Source: Bythopirellula goksoeyrii (GTDB taxonomy: Bacteria; Planctomycetota; Planctomycetia; Pirellulales; Lacipirellulaceae). Taken from it: a DNA stretch of 64,000 nt. Below the pieces are notes generated by a model that saw only the letters and a list, made by a program, of their open reading frames with translations, had not been told where the DNA came from and ran no database searches. Shown here piece by piece: positions 1 to 8,645 of this stretch; position 1 is the first letter of the stretch; each line of letters starts with the position of its first letter. The stretch is from assembly GCF_008065115.1 (NCBI RefSeq), contig NZ_CP042913.1, positions 5,591,257 to 5,655,256 of the forward strand, in the 5' to 3' direction. A program made the translations under genes and the position numbers.

Positions 1-257
<257 letters not shown>

Positions 258-355
258 GGAATGAGGGGATAGGTAATGGGAGAAAGAGTGATCCGTCTAC
301 GGCTTTCGCCCAATTGTTATGACATACCTGAATGTTACACAGGGAGTTTCACTAT

Positions 356-406
356 TTTTTTTGGCCGTAGGCCTTCCTTCACCGTAGCCTAGGGCATCGC
401 CCTAGG
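356..406 (+). repeat. Left inverted-repeat end of the IS200-like element (REP-like palindrome)
   Basis: This stretch contains two small palindromes, GGCCGTAGGCC and CCTAGGGC-ATC-GCCCTAGG. A near-identical copy in inverted orientation lies at 989-1035, on the far side of the transposase gene. A third partial copy (GGCCGAAGGCC followed by TTATTCACC) is at 429-450. Palindromic subterminal hairpins of this sort are the recognition structures of HUH (Y1) transposases. Confidence 0.75.
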
Positions 407-482
407 ATTAGATACACACTATAGCCGTTTGGCCGAAGGCCTTATTCACCTCTTCCCTGATGTAAGGCATTGGGATTAGAAA

Positions 483-935
483 ATGCCCCAATCTCTGACA
501 AAGCTCTATGCCCATTTGATTTTTAGTACCAAGAATCGCCAACCCTATATCGACGAGTCCATTCGGCCACGAGTTCACGGATACTTGGCGACGGTCGTGC
601 GCAATATCGATTCCCCCTGGGTCGTCGTGGGTGGTGTTGCCGATCATGTTCATATTCTCTTCGACATGGGTAAGCTTCACGCACCGTTAGAGTTCGTCGA
701 GCACGTGAAGCGAGAATCTTCGAAATTTGTAAAAACACTTGATCCAAAGTATAAGAGTTTTTACTGGCAACGTGGCTACGGCATGTTCTCAGTTGGACCA
801 GCGCACCGCGGTGAAGCCGAAGAATACGTGCGAAACCAAGAGAAACATCACCACAAGAAGACCTTCCAAGAGGAATTCCGGTCGTTCTAGGAATTATACG
901 ATATTGCTTACGATGAGAAATTTGTGTGGGATTGA
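483..935 (+). pseudogene. tnpA: IS200/IS605-type Y1 transposase with premature in-frame amber stop
   Basis: The ATG at 483 opens a 135-residue frame with the features of a TnpA-like HUH transposase: N-terminal HLIFSTKNRQPYI, the HUH metal motif in ADHVHILF (about residues 52-59), and the tyrosine helix EEYVRNQEKHHHKKTFQEEF near the end. The reading frame stops at TAG 888-890. Without any frameshift it continues for 14 more codons (ELYDIAYDEKFVWD) to TGA 933-935, and this tail matches the usual C-terminus of the family. The TAG therefore looks like a single nonsense change, for instance from a leucine codon. The gene sits between glnB and glnD inside inverted REP-like ends. The catalytic residues all lie before the stop, so residual activity cannot be excluded. 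Confidence 0.82.
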
Positions 936-988
936 ACAACATTGGGGTGAATATGGCCCTTGGCCAAACCACAAGAAATAATCCTTCA

Positions 989-1035
989 CCTAGGGCGTTG
1001 CCCTAGGCTACGGTGAATTAGGCCTTCGGCCAAAA
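989..1035 (-). repeat. Right inverted-repeat end of the IS200-like element
   Basis: CCTAGGGC-GTT-GCCCTAGG followed by GGCCTTCGGCC. It is the reverse complement of the 356-406 element with a few differences, so the transposase remnant is bracketed by inverted palindromic ends about 47 bases long. Confidence 0.75.
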
Positions 1036-1122
1036 CTCCGGATGATAGAACATGCCGTCAAGAATGCTTGACCTGTTCACGTTTGATTTCATTCCCCCAT
1101 TCCTTTATTTCTCACTCAATTT

Positions 1123-3750
1123 ATGCTTGAAAGTTCCCCCTTTGGCAACTTGCTTACCGAGCTTCGCCAGGATCTCGTGGATCGTCGCGATGAAATCCGC
1201 GAGGTGCATCAGCGCGGACTCAGTGGTACTCAAGTCTCGGCCAAGCTTGCATCACTTCTCGACACAGTCCTTATGCGACTACTGGATGCCACCCTGACTG
1301 AGGCGACGGGGCCACGAGCAGCTTCCTTTGCTTCCAACATGGCGGTAATCTGTCTGGGCAGCCACGGTCGGCGGCAATGCTCTCCATTCTCTGATGTCGA
1401 CTTGATGTTCCTATATCAAGGAATGTCGAGATCCGAAGTTGCTGGAATTCTGCGTCCCATGACTCAGGGAGTGTTTGATATCGGTTTGCACTTGGGATCG
1501 AGCATCCGCAAGCCAGCCGAAGCCGTGCAATTGGCCCGCGACGATACCGTGATCTGCACATCGCTTATCGACGCCCGATTGCTCAAAGGCAATCGAAGCC
1601 TGTTCGAAGAGTTTCGCACCAGTTTCGAAAAAATGGCCCGGCGCAATAGCAAGTCCCTGTGCAAATCTTTCCTCGAAGCGCGAGCTGACGAACGCAATCA
1701 ATATGGCGAAAGTGTCTATCTTCTCCAGCCGCATGTCAAACGATCGCGGGGAGGGATTCGCGACTTGAACCTGCTCCGTTGGTTGGGGTTTGCTGAGTTC
1801 GGACAGTCAGACCCCGATCGGCTCCATCTCTTGGGGGCAATGTCAAAATTTGATCATCACCGTTTACTTTCCTCCAGTGAATACCTGCTACGACTTCGCA
1901 ACGAGATGCATTTTCACGCGGGCGCTTCAAGCGACATGCTAGACCGAGCCGAACAGCTGCGAATTGCCGATTGGCTGGGCTTCCAGCATCGCAGCGGACT
2001 CCTGCCGGTTGAGCAGTTCATGCGAGACTACTTTCGCCACACGAATCATATTTGGCAAATGGTTCGTCGACGCGAAGCAAGCTTGCTCTCTGTTTCGACA
2101 ACCTCACGAGTACTCGATCCTCTGTTCGCCAAAACGGTAGATGGTGACTTTCGTGTCGGGATGAAACATGTCAGCGCAACTCCGGTGGGCTTAGCGCGCG
2201 TGAAATCCGACCTCCGCGAAGTGTTGCGGTTGGTGCAACTCTCCGCACGCGAAGGAAAACCGCTCGACCAACCAACCTACTCCGCACTGCTGTTGGCTGC
2301 ACCCGATTTTCCTGACGACGTTTCAGTGGAAGTACGCAAAGAATTCTATGACATGCTGGGGGACCCACACACCGTTGGCAGGCTGCTCGCGGTGCTGCAT
2401 GAATTGGGCTACCTCGAAAAGTTAGTTCCCGCCATGCAGCACGCGCGGCACTTACTCCAGTTCAATCAATATCACAAATACACGGTGGACGAGCACTCAC
2501 TCCGCGCCGTACGCGAGGCCGCCGCATTCGACGATTCGGACGATACACTGGGCCACGTTTATCAAGACATTCAAGACAAGCACGTTTTGCACATGGCGTT
2601 GCTTCTGCACGACCTTGGCAAAGGTTTTGAGGAAGATCACAGCGAGGTCGGCCGGCGCATCGCAGAAGAAACTGCCAGGTTGTATCAGCTGGACGAAAAA
2701 TCAGCAGAAGACATTGCGTTTCTCGTTCACAAACATCTAGTGTTGTCGCACCTGACGTTCCGTCGTGACACCTCCGACATCCGAGTACTGGAAGGCTTTG
2801 CTCGGCAAATAGGAACTGAGGAGCGCATGCGGATGCTGTTCGTGTTGACATGCGCCGATCTGGCCGCTGTCGGCCCCGATGTGCTGACCGACTGGAAACG
2901 TGATGTGCTGACGGATGTCTATTCGCGTACTCTCAAGTTTCTCCAAAACGAAGATTCCACCGACTTCCGTGCGATCCTCACCGCCCAAACGGCTGCGGTG
3001 CTGACAGCCCTGACTCACGAGCAACGCGGCGATGCATGGTACGTGCGACAATTGGAATCACTCCCAGCGAGCCAATTGGTCAGTCAAGATCCTCAGACGA
3101 TCGTGCAAACCCTCACACGCCTCAAGCCGCTCGCCGAAGGTGCAGCCGATGCCTGGTGCCATTTCAATCCAGAGACTAAAGTCGTCGAGTGCTTTGCCGG
3201 GGTCAACCGCGGCTTAGGTCGCGGCGTCTTTTCCAGCATGGCGGGCACACTCAGCAGTTCAGGCTTGGAGATCCTAGCCGCCGATGTCGACGTGTTGGCC
3301 GACGATCTGCTGATCGTTCGCTACACAGCAGCCGAAGCCCAACCGACCAATCCCCCGACTTCGGACCGCTTGAACAGCCTCGCCAAACAAATGATCGCTT
3401 CGCTGGAAAGCGACCAGGCCCCTCAATTCCGTCGAGTCTGGGGCCAAGAACAGGAAGAGGCTTCAAGAAAACTTACCGACATGACCAGCGAAGTACGGAT
3501 CGATACTTCGCTCTCCGCAGATTTTACGATCGTCGAAATCTTCACCTTCGACCGTCCTGGCCTGTTGTACGCTTTGGCCCGCAAACTCCACGACCTCGGC
3601 ATGGTAATCCGCCACGCCAAGATCGGCACCTTCATCGATCAAGTGGTCGACGTGTTCTACGTGACCAATCGCGACGGGACCAAAGTCACCGACGAGGGAA
3701 CGCTGACAATTCTCAAACACGAGTTAATGCAGGTCATCGAAGAGGAGTAG
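1123..3750 (+). CDS. glnD: [Protein-PII] uridylyltransferase / uridylyl-removing enzyme GlnD
   Basis: 875 residues, close to the 890 of the E. coli enzyme. GlnD attaches UMP to PII under nitrogen limitation and removes it when glutamine is abundant. Domain order matches the family: nucleotidyltransferase with GSHGRRQCSPFSDVDLMFL (about 79-97, catalytic SDVD), a PII-UTase central region, an HD hydrolase domain with HMALLLHDLGKG (about 489-500), and two C-terminal ACT domains, about 690-750 and 790-860, that bind glutamine. ATG 1123 is used because the nucleotidyltransferase region has the normal N-terminal length from it. glnB lies upstream, separated by the IS200-like element. A decayed copy of the last 50 or so codons is found at 6086-6285. 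Confidence 0.96.
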   Translation: MLESSPFGNLLTELRQDLVDRRDEIREVHQRGLSGTQVSAKLASLLDTVLMRLLDATLTEATGPRAASFASNMAVICLGSHGRRQCSPFSDVDLMFLYQGMSRSEVAGILRPMTQGVFDIGLHLGSSIRKPAEAVQLARDDTVICTSLIDARLLKGNRSLFEEFRTSFEKMARRNSKSLCKSFLEARADERNQYGESVYLLQPHVKRSRGGIRDLNLLRWLGFAEFGQSDPDRLHLLGAMSKFDHHRLLSSSEYLLRLRNEMHFHAGASSDMLDRAEQLRIADWLGFQHRSGLLPVEQFMRDYFRHTNHIWQMVRRREASLLSVSTTSRVLDPLFAKTVDGDFRVGMKHVSATPVGLARVKSDLREVLRLVQLSAREGKPLDQPTYSALLLAAPDFPDDVSVEVRKEFYDMLGDPHTVGRLLAVLHELGYLEKLVPAMQHARHLLQFNQYHKYTVDEHSLRAVREAAAFDDSDDTLGHVYQDIQDKHVLHMALLLHDLGKGFEEDHSEVGRRIAEETARLYQLDEKSAEDIAFLVHKHLVLSHLTFRRDTSDIRVLEGFARQIGTEERMRMLFVLTCADLAAVGPDVLTDWKRDVLTDVYSRTLKFLQNEDSTDFRAILTAQTAAVLTALTHEQRGDAWYVRQLESLPASQLVSQDPQTIVQTLTRLKPLAEGAADAWCHFNPETKVVECFAGVNRGLGRGVFSSMAGTLSSSGLEILAADVDVLADDLLIVRYTAAEAQPTNPPTSDRLNSLAKQMIASLESDQAPQFRRVWGQEQEEASRKLTDMTSEVRIDTSLSADFTIVEIFTFDRPGLLYALARKLHDLGMVIRHAKIGTFIDQVVDVFYVTNRDGTKVTDEGTLTILKHELMQVIEEE

Positions 3751-3772
3751 CCGGCCCACGCCATTCCCAACT

Positions 3773-3823
3773 TTGTTAGCCGCGATGCGCCGCCGAGTCC
3801 TGCTCGGCAAAGCAGAGCGCGTC
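3773..3823 (+). repeat. Dispersed intergenic repeat (TTGTTAGCCGCGA type)
   Basis: TTGTTAGCCGCGATGCGCC followed by GCCGAGTCCTGCTC. A near-identical copy in the opposite orientation is at 42826-42860, downstream of the diadenylate cyclase gene. A degenerate copy also follows the glnD tail remnant at about 6236-6285. All three lie just after a stop codon, which suggests a REP-type element that tolerates gene 3' ends. Confidence 0.6.
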
Positions 3824-3903
3824 AGCAACCCCATTTCATAAGTCAGCACAGGCCTCAGAACGCTGAGTCCCCAAAAATTAAAAGTCTTTGGGCACACTTA
3901 CCC

Positions 3904-5979
3904 TCAGTGCGTTGGGAAGCGGCCCCAACAAGGCAACCCGATTCCATAATCGCCACTGGAGTGACGCCAATGTAGCGAGACGATTAATGCCAGAACAGCA
4001 AGCATGAATGAACTCGATTCAGGTACTACCGCCGTAGAAGAGATTGGGATGTTGGTCCCATAATTCGCTTCCCAGTCAGCTAGTTCCGCTGCACTGAGGG
4101 GCTGGGGTGTCTCTCCACGTTGCCATTTGAGAAAATCAAGTCCATTTACCTTGTTGTTGCCATCGAAGTCGCCGGCCAAGCCAACCGTTAGCACGGTATA
4201 TCCAGCGAGGTCGCCAGTATCGTGGTAGGCGAGCGAGAAATCATCGCCATAGGTCGCAGCAGTGATAGGTGCCCAATCCAATAGAGAATGGTCCCAATAA
4301 CGTGCCGCGTCGGAGCCAATAGTCAGACTCAAGAAATGGCTTAACGAATCATCACCCTCGCCGTATAGTGCCAACTGGCCTCCTGTAGCCACATTGACGA
4401 ATCCATTGCCGCCATTACCGGAGGCGATCCACAGTGTGTCATCAACTCGAACAAGACCACCTCCCGTAATATTCAGTACCCCACTCCCTTTACCTCCAAC
4501 GAATAGGTCGCCACCAAGGTTCCATTCAGAACCCAGTCCATCCACACTGGCCTCACCTGCTGAGCCCGTCAGATGACCTATCCTGGAATTGCCGCTATTG
4601 CTCATATTGCCGCCGGCGGTGATGAGAAGCTTGCCATTGCCCGATTCTCCGATATATGGACTGTTTGCGATCCAAGTTGATCCAGCCCCATCAATTTTGA
4701 CCACTCCATTGGAACCAGGTCTGCGGGCAATATAGGTCAACGAAGAATTGACCATGCCGCCTTCCGAAATAGTCAGCGTTCCGCTCCCTTCATTCCCAAC
4801 ATCCAGAAATCCTGAATTCCAGGTGGAACCTCCCCCCTGGACGATAACTTCGCCGGATGAGCCTGATCGATATCCGATGTAACCATTGGCAGAGGATACT
4901 ACGACTGTATCAGAAACACTCATAGAGCCAATACTACTATGGCCAGCACCTAGAGTACCTGTGCCGTCAACATTCAAGTTGATGGTGATGCTCTGACTTG
5001 GATTGCTGGTCAAATCAACTGTCTGGATCAAACCGTGAGTAGTGTCAAAAACAAGATCAACGTCAGTCAACAGACCTTGAGAGTTGATGGTACCTGTACC
5101 AGTTAGATCTTCGGCTGCTGCGATAAGGTTGCGGGTTGTCAAAACTCCATTGTCAAAAGAGATCGTGCCATCTGAACCGGAATTCCGCGCCACCTGAGTC
5201 GTAAATCCTACAGTCACTTGACCACTGTCAGTAATTTCTAGCATTCCACTACCGGAAGAACCTACTACAAGGCCAGAATTTGTGGTCCAGGTCGAACCCG
5301 TACCTGCTACAGTAGCCATGCCCGTTGCGCCGGCAAGGAGACCAATGGCGCTTTGGCCGTTGTTACTGACGGCTCCGCCCCCAGAGATATCCAAGTTGCC
5401 GCTACCATAAAAACCTACGTTCATGCCACCACTACTAGTCCAAGACGATCCTGCTCCATTGACTGTGACTTCTCCTAGGGAGCCGGTTTCAGAACCTATA
5501 AATCCGTTGTGATAATTACTGATTGTTCCGCCATTGGTGATAGTCAAGGAACCACTACCCAAGTGGCCAACAGAGAAATTGCTGTTGTTGGTTCCGGTTG
5601 TATTACTCCAACTGGAACCTGCCCCATCTATCGTCACAACTCCCGAAGAACCAGCCTGATAGCCGATAAAGGAACTTACACTGCCGACACTTCCACCGTT
5701 TTCAATCGCCAACGCACCACTGGCAGTGTTTCCGACAGCAATATAGTCCGAACCCAAATCCAGCGGATCCGCTAGCGGATTTGTTAAGAGTATTTGAACG
5801 GCGTTCTGATACTGCACAACATCCGTAGCACCGGTGCCGTTCGGGTCGATCGTGAGGTCAGCGAATACCGACTCTGACACAAGAGTCAGGCAGCAGCAAA
5901 TCGCGAAGACAAGTGATAGACCAATGTTTGCACCCATTTTTGGAGCGATTGCAGAGAACACGTAACTTCGACATTTCAT
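3904..5979 (-). CDS. PEP-CTERM protein with autotransporter-like beta repeats and a dockerin-like segment
   Basis: 691 residues from ATG 5979, chosen because it places a signal peptide (MKCRSYVF, then hydrophobic to VFA) at the N-terminus. The body is built of repeating units of the type GSGxLxIxxGGxVSNxxxxIGxxxGSxGxVTVDGAGSSW, at least eight of them, typical of beta-helical surface proteins. Near the C-terminus GDFDGNNKVNGLDFLKWQRG resembles one half of a type I dockerin calcium loop. VPESSS followed by a hydrophobic helix and an HWRHSSG basic tail is a PEP-CTERM sorting signal, so it is likely processed by an exosortase and exported. No exosortase lies in the window. The gene lies between glnD and an orphan copy of the glnD tail. 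The ligand is unknown. Confidence 0.85.
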   Translation of the reverse strand: MKCRSYVFSAIAPKMGANIGLSLVFAICCCLTLVSESVFADLTIDPNGTGATDVVQYQNAVQILLTNPLADPLDLGSDYIAVGNTASGALAIENGGSVGSVSSFIGYQAGSSGVVTIDGAGSSWSNTTGTNNSNFSVGHLGSGSLTITNGGTISNYHNGFIGSETGSLGEVTVNGAGSSWTSSGGMNVGFYGSGNLDISGGGAVSNNGQSAIGLLAGATGMATVAGTGSTWTTNSGLVVGSSGSGMLEITDSGQVTVGFTTQVARNSGSDGTISFDNGVLTTRNLIAAAEDLTGTGTINSQGLLTDVDLVFDTTHGLIQTVDLTSNPSQSITINLNVDGTGTLGAGHSSIGSMSVSDTVVVSSANGYIGYRSGSSGEVIVQGGGSTWNSGFLDVGNEGSGTLTISEGGMVNSSLTYIARRPGSNGVVKIDGAGSTWIANSPYIGESGNGKLLITAGGNMSNSGNSRIGHLTGSAGEASVDGLGSEWNLGGDLFVGGKGSGVLNITGGGLVRVDDTLWIASGNGGNGFVNVATGGQLALYGEGDDSLSHFLSLTIGSDAARYWDHSLLDWAPITAATYGDDFSLAYHDTGDLAGYTVLTVGLAGDFDGNNKVNGLDFLKWQRGETPQPLSAAELADWEANYGTNIPISSTAVVPESSSFMLAVLALIVSLHWRHSSGDYGIGLPCWGRFPTH

Positions 5980-6085
5980 GTCAACATTCCGATTGAGAAC
6001 AGCAGTAGCAAAGTCCATTGTAATGATGGCAAGCAGACGGAGCAACTAATCCAAGTCGATATTAACCTTATCCTATAGATTCCTC

Positions 6086-6285
6086 GACCTCAGACAGGTA
6101 ATCCGCCACACCAAGACCGGCACCTTCATCGATCAAGTGGTCGACGTCTTTCATGTCACCAACAACGAAACGCTCACCCACCCAAAAACAAGAACTCATG
6201 CAAGCGATCAAGGAGAAGTAACTCAACTCCCCTCGTAAGCCGCGATTGCGGAGCGCCGGCGCAGCAGAGCGCGTCATTATTCAGG
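6086..6285 (+). pseudogene. Decayed duplicate of the glnD 3' end
   Basis: From GACCTC at 6086 the sequence tracks the last ACT domain of glnD. It keeps VIRHTKTGTFIDQVVDVFH, including a run of about 29 identical bases. It then loses some codons and shifts frame before a recognisable copy of the stop region (CAAGAACTCATGCAAGC, then TAA). Similarity continues past the stop into the TTAGCCGCGA-type repeat, as it does after the real glnD. Only the tail is present, so this is the remains of a second glnD copy or of a duplicated segment, now separated from the first by the PEP-CTERM gene. No function is expected. Confidence 0.8.
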
Positions 6286-6354
6286 GCGACGAGAATTGAG
6301 TTGTCAGGCACCGAACTGATATCAAGAACTTCGTACCATTAAGGGCAGCCGTCC

Positions 6355-6543
6355 ATGCGATGTAGTTATTGTGGAAAGCCTGGGTTGGTAGAAGGCAAGG
6401 AGGTTTGCCCTCACTGCGGATCAAATAACCCTACTCCCGAAACACTAGGGAACCTCGCTGAATCGGTTATCCGGATTTTTGTTGGCACTATACTCGGCTT
6501 GGCATTGTTGTTTGCGCTGCTTTTTTTCATAGGCCGCAACTGA
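6355..6543 (+). CDS. Small zinc-ribbon membrane protein
   Basis: 62 residues. An N-terminal zinc ribbon is clear: CSYCGKPG at 3-10 and CPHCGSNN at 18-25, two CxxC pairs that would bind one zinc. A linker follows, then a single hydrophobic helix (about 42-60) ending FFIGRN, so the ribbon should face the cytoplasm with a C-terminal membrane anchor. AAGGG at about 6341 could serve as ribosome binding site for ATG 6355. Proteins of this layout are common in Planctomycetes and have no assigned role. The short length lowers certainty, but the two CxxC motifs make chance unlikely. Confidence 0.7.
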   Translation: MRCSYCGKPGLVEGKEVCPHCGSNNPTPETLGNLAESVIRIFVGTILGLALLFALLFFIGRN

Positions 6544-6661
6544 AATAAAGGTCGCACCATTGTTTCAACTGAAATAATGCTTCACGTTCGCTCTACTCTC
6601 TAGCTCAATTCTTTCCATCGACTTATCTAAGCTGCCACGCGGCGATGACAATGAATACCTC

Positions 6662-6743
6662 AACCACAGATTGACACTGATAGACACGGATTCGATACAA
6701 GTATATGCTCTTATCCGAGTCCAATCTGGGGCAATCCGTGGCT
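6662..6743. repeat. Long imperfect inverted repeat (CCACGGATT family)
   Basis: The left arm AACCACAGATTGACACTGA and the right arm around CAATCTGGGGCAATCCGTGG pair imperfectly across a short AT-rich centre. Similar structures lie at 10507-10669, 20067-20138, 36743-36813 and 44725-44836. Confidence 0.55.
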
Positions 6744-6767
6744 AAAACTCTTTCTCTGGGTAATACG

Positions 6768-7124
6768 ATGACCGACAAGAAGACCCTGCTTTTTCCGATT
6801 CTCCTCATCACTGTTGGGACCGGTTGGTTGCTCACCACGCTAGGGGTCGCACCAGGTATTGATTGGGTATGGACACTAGGGCTCGCGGTCGTCGGCTTAC
6901 TGACATTCGTGGTGGGAGGGATCGACAAAGTCACGGTGGTGATCGGTCCCTTCTTAATACTTGCAAGCTGTTTATCCATACTCCGCCAAACAGGTCGTCT
7001 TCATTTCGATATTGAAGTCCCCATCTTGGTGATTATCACAGGCATACTCGTGCTAGTCGCGCGGATGCCCTCGATTCCCCTTCCGAAGTGGATCATTCAA
7101 GAATCAAATTCGAAAGAGAATTAA
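6768..7124 (+). CDS. Small integral membrane protein of unknown function
   Basis: 118 residues from ATG 6768 (MTDKKTLLFPILL). An upstream ATG at 6705 would add 21 polar residues lying in the repeat at 6662-6743 and is less likely. Four hydrophobic segments are visible: about 7-25 (LLFPILLITVGTGWLL), 33-50, 54-72 and 83-97. The layout (helices with short polar turns, then a polar tail IIQESNSKEN) resembles LiaI/LiaF-type membrane domains, but I cannot assign a family. An intrinsic terminator follows at 7165. No partner gene is adjacent. Confidence 0.65.
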   Translation: MTDKKTLLFPILLITVGTGWLLTTLGVAPGIDWVWTLGLAVVGLLTFVVGGIDKVTVVIGPFLILASCLSILRQTGRLHFDIEVPILVIITGILVLVARMPSIPLPKWIIQESNSKEN

Positions 7125-7140
7125 GAGCCTTTCCCAGTAC

Positions 7141-7234
7141 CCCTCCCCGGCCCTGAAAGGCCGACCCTCCCGAAGGAGGGTTTTTGATATTACCCTCCTT
7201 CGGGAGGGTCGGACGCGGTAGCGGTCGGGGAGGG
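7141..7234. repeat. Large GC-rich inverted repeat containing a terminator
   Basis: The two arms run CCCTCCCCGGCC...CCCTCC and back through GGAGGG...GGGGAGGG with a TTTTTGATATTA centre. Within it, CCCTCC-CGAA-GGAGGG-TTTTT (7165-7185) has the form of a rho-independent terminator for the 6768 gene. The mirror copy would act on the other strand. Confidence 0.65.
7165..7185 (+). terminator. Rho-independent terminator
   Basis: Six-pair stem CCCTCC/GGAGGG with a CGAA tetraloop, followed directly by five T. It lies 40 bases after the stop of the 6768 gene. Confidence 0.7.
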
Positions 7235-7603
7235 ACTACAAGTCGATTCTGTTCCGAGATAGGCTCTAAGCTTCTTCATTGAATTTGGTGGGGGATTCCC
7301 CAAACAGAATGTGCCTCTGGTATTTCCCCCTATCCTGGAAGGATTGCAGCGATTAGCTCCGGGTCGCAGTTAGGTGAGTTCCACGAACCATGCTGCCACC
7401 CGGGTTTCCAGTGGACCCTCTGCATCGCATCCCCGAGGGATGGCACGTGAAATGCAAACCACGGCTGATCGTCTTCACGCAAGGCACTAGGAGCAGGAGA
7501 AAATCGATTATTCAGCAGGACCGTAACCAGAGAGATCAAGAGGTAACCGGATTAGGGACACTCACCCTGACCGGGTAGAATAGCAAGCGAAAGATGGCTG
7601 TCC
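7235..7603. other. Gene-free stretch
   Basis: No open frame here looks coding on either strand. A GGGACA...TGTCCC pair (about 7555-7600) may be the end of a small mobile or repeat element that truncated the last attC of the cassette array. Nothing else is recognisable. Confidence 0.4.
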
Positions 7604-7646
7604 CCACTCCCCCGGCCGGCAACTCCCGTGCATTTTTTTGTTAGGT
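7604..7646 (-). other. Truncated attC-like site after the HNH cassette
   Basis: On the minus strand the HNH gene ends with TAA embedded in ACCTAAC (7646-7640), which fits the integron R-double-prime core box RYYYAAC. It is followed by an A-run, TGCACGGGAGTTGCCGGCC and G-rich sequence as in attC stems. No matching GTTRRRY box is found downstream, so only about half of the site seems to remain and the array ends here. Confidence 0.5.
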
Positions 7647-8525
7647 GTGTTTATACACGCAGACCCTGTGATACTCCATATACGGTTCGCTCGCATTCGA
7701 GAGGCTGAGTTGCGGAACTTGGTGAAGGTTGCATTTTGCTCGATCTTCCGACGACAGAGACGGCGAAATAATCATGGTGCCGTCATTGTTGAAGGTAATT
7801 AGCCCACGGTCAAAAAGCTTGTCAAATAGAGAAGAGAGCAAGATGCCATTTTTTGGGTCGAGTCGTTCCTGATTTGTACACGCAGACCAAGGCTTGATGT
7901 GCGATGCAACGAGTAACTCTGGATTAGATATACCGAGAATCGGACATGTTGTGTTATAAGACTCAAGCAGTAGACTGCGGAATTGACCTTGTCCAATTCG
8001 GGCCTTGCGTATGTACGCCTGCTCAGTTTCGGTGTGGCCTGGTGCATGATCGTCGGTAATTTCGTTAGAGAGCTCGGTGCCTGCTCGTGCCGTCAGTAAT
8101 TGTGGCGGCGAGACTGTGCGGTCAAGGCAGAGACGGATGCGTTTTTGAGCATTGCCACCGGTTTTCGCATGGGGGGCGCGGTGCATCATCGCTACGGCAC
8201 GGCCCATCATTCGACGGATTTCGTCAATGTCTTCAACCGAAAGATCAATCGGGTACGGATGATCCAACTTGGCTGTGCGATCCGAGATTGAGATATCAGC
8301 GACTCGATTTGAATCAAGCAAGACAGCTGTAAGTCGAGCGTCGGCATTTGCGAGCCGTTGCAGAAGTAGACCAAGCAGCTTGTTGTAGTCAGGGTTGCGT
8401 CGAGTTACTCCCCTGGCGGGATTCGCTCCACCGCTACTTTCGACAATTACACACGGCGATTCGTCTAAGACGCCCAAGCTGAACTCGGAGTCGACAAGCG
8501 TGTTGGCGTCGTCAAGAAGAAACAC
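7641..8525 (-). CDS. HNH endonuclease domain protein, McrA-like, in an integron cassette
   Basis: 294 residues from GTG 8525. An upstream GTG at 8597 would place the start inside the attC stem, so 8525, directly after the R-prime box, is preferred. The C-terminal half is an HNH_2-type nuclease domain: FRSLLLESYNTTCPILGI, ASHIKPWS, then LDPKNGILLSSLFDKLFDRG, with the His, Asn and metal residues in place. The N-terminal half (VIVESSGGANP, RNPDYNKLLGLLLQRL, KRIRLCL) resembles the head domain that precedes HNH in some modification-dependent restriction enzymes, recalled from memory only. It probably cuts DNA, perhaps incoming DNA. Its stop codon lies in a cassette core box and it follows the CdiI-like gene in the same direction. 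The N-terminus may be short. Confidence 0.75.
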   Translation of the reverse strand: MFLLDDANTLVDSEFSLGVLDESPCVIVESSGGANPARGVTRRNPDYNKLLGLLLQRLANADARLTAVLLDSNRVADISISDRTAKLDHPYPIDLSVEDIDEIRRMMGRAVAMMHRAPHAKTGGNAQKRIRLCLDRTVSPPQLLTARAGTELSNEITDDHAPGHTETEQAYIRKARIGQGQFRSLLLESYNTTCPILGISNPELLVASHIKPWSACTNQERLDPKNGILLSSLFDKLFDRGLITFNNDGTMIISPSLSSEDRAKCNLHQVPQLSLSNASEPYMEYHRVCVYKHT

Positions 8526-8536
8526 GTTCCATTCGC

Positions 8537-8645
8537 ACCTAACGTAAAAGGCTCGGTTGCCGGTCGCCCGCGGGAGCAGGCGTCCAACTGACAACACTAT
8601 TCTCCATCGCGGGCGTCGACGGTCAACTGCAGCCGGTGGTTAGGC
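8537..8645 (-). other. Integron attC recombination site between two cassettes
   Basis: On the minus strand GCCTAAC (8645-8639, R-double-prime, containing the stop codon of the upstream gene) opens the site and GTTAGGT (8543-8537, R-prime) closes it. Between them the two halves pair as an imperfect stem: blocks GGCT, GTTG, CG, TCG, CCCGCG and GGAG occur in the same order on one side and on the reverse complement of the other, with bulges, around an unpaired loop of about 25 bases. Core boxes, bulged stem and total length of 109 bases are what attC sites show. Confidence 0.78.
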
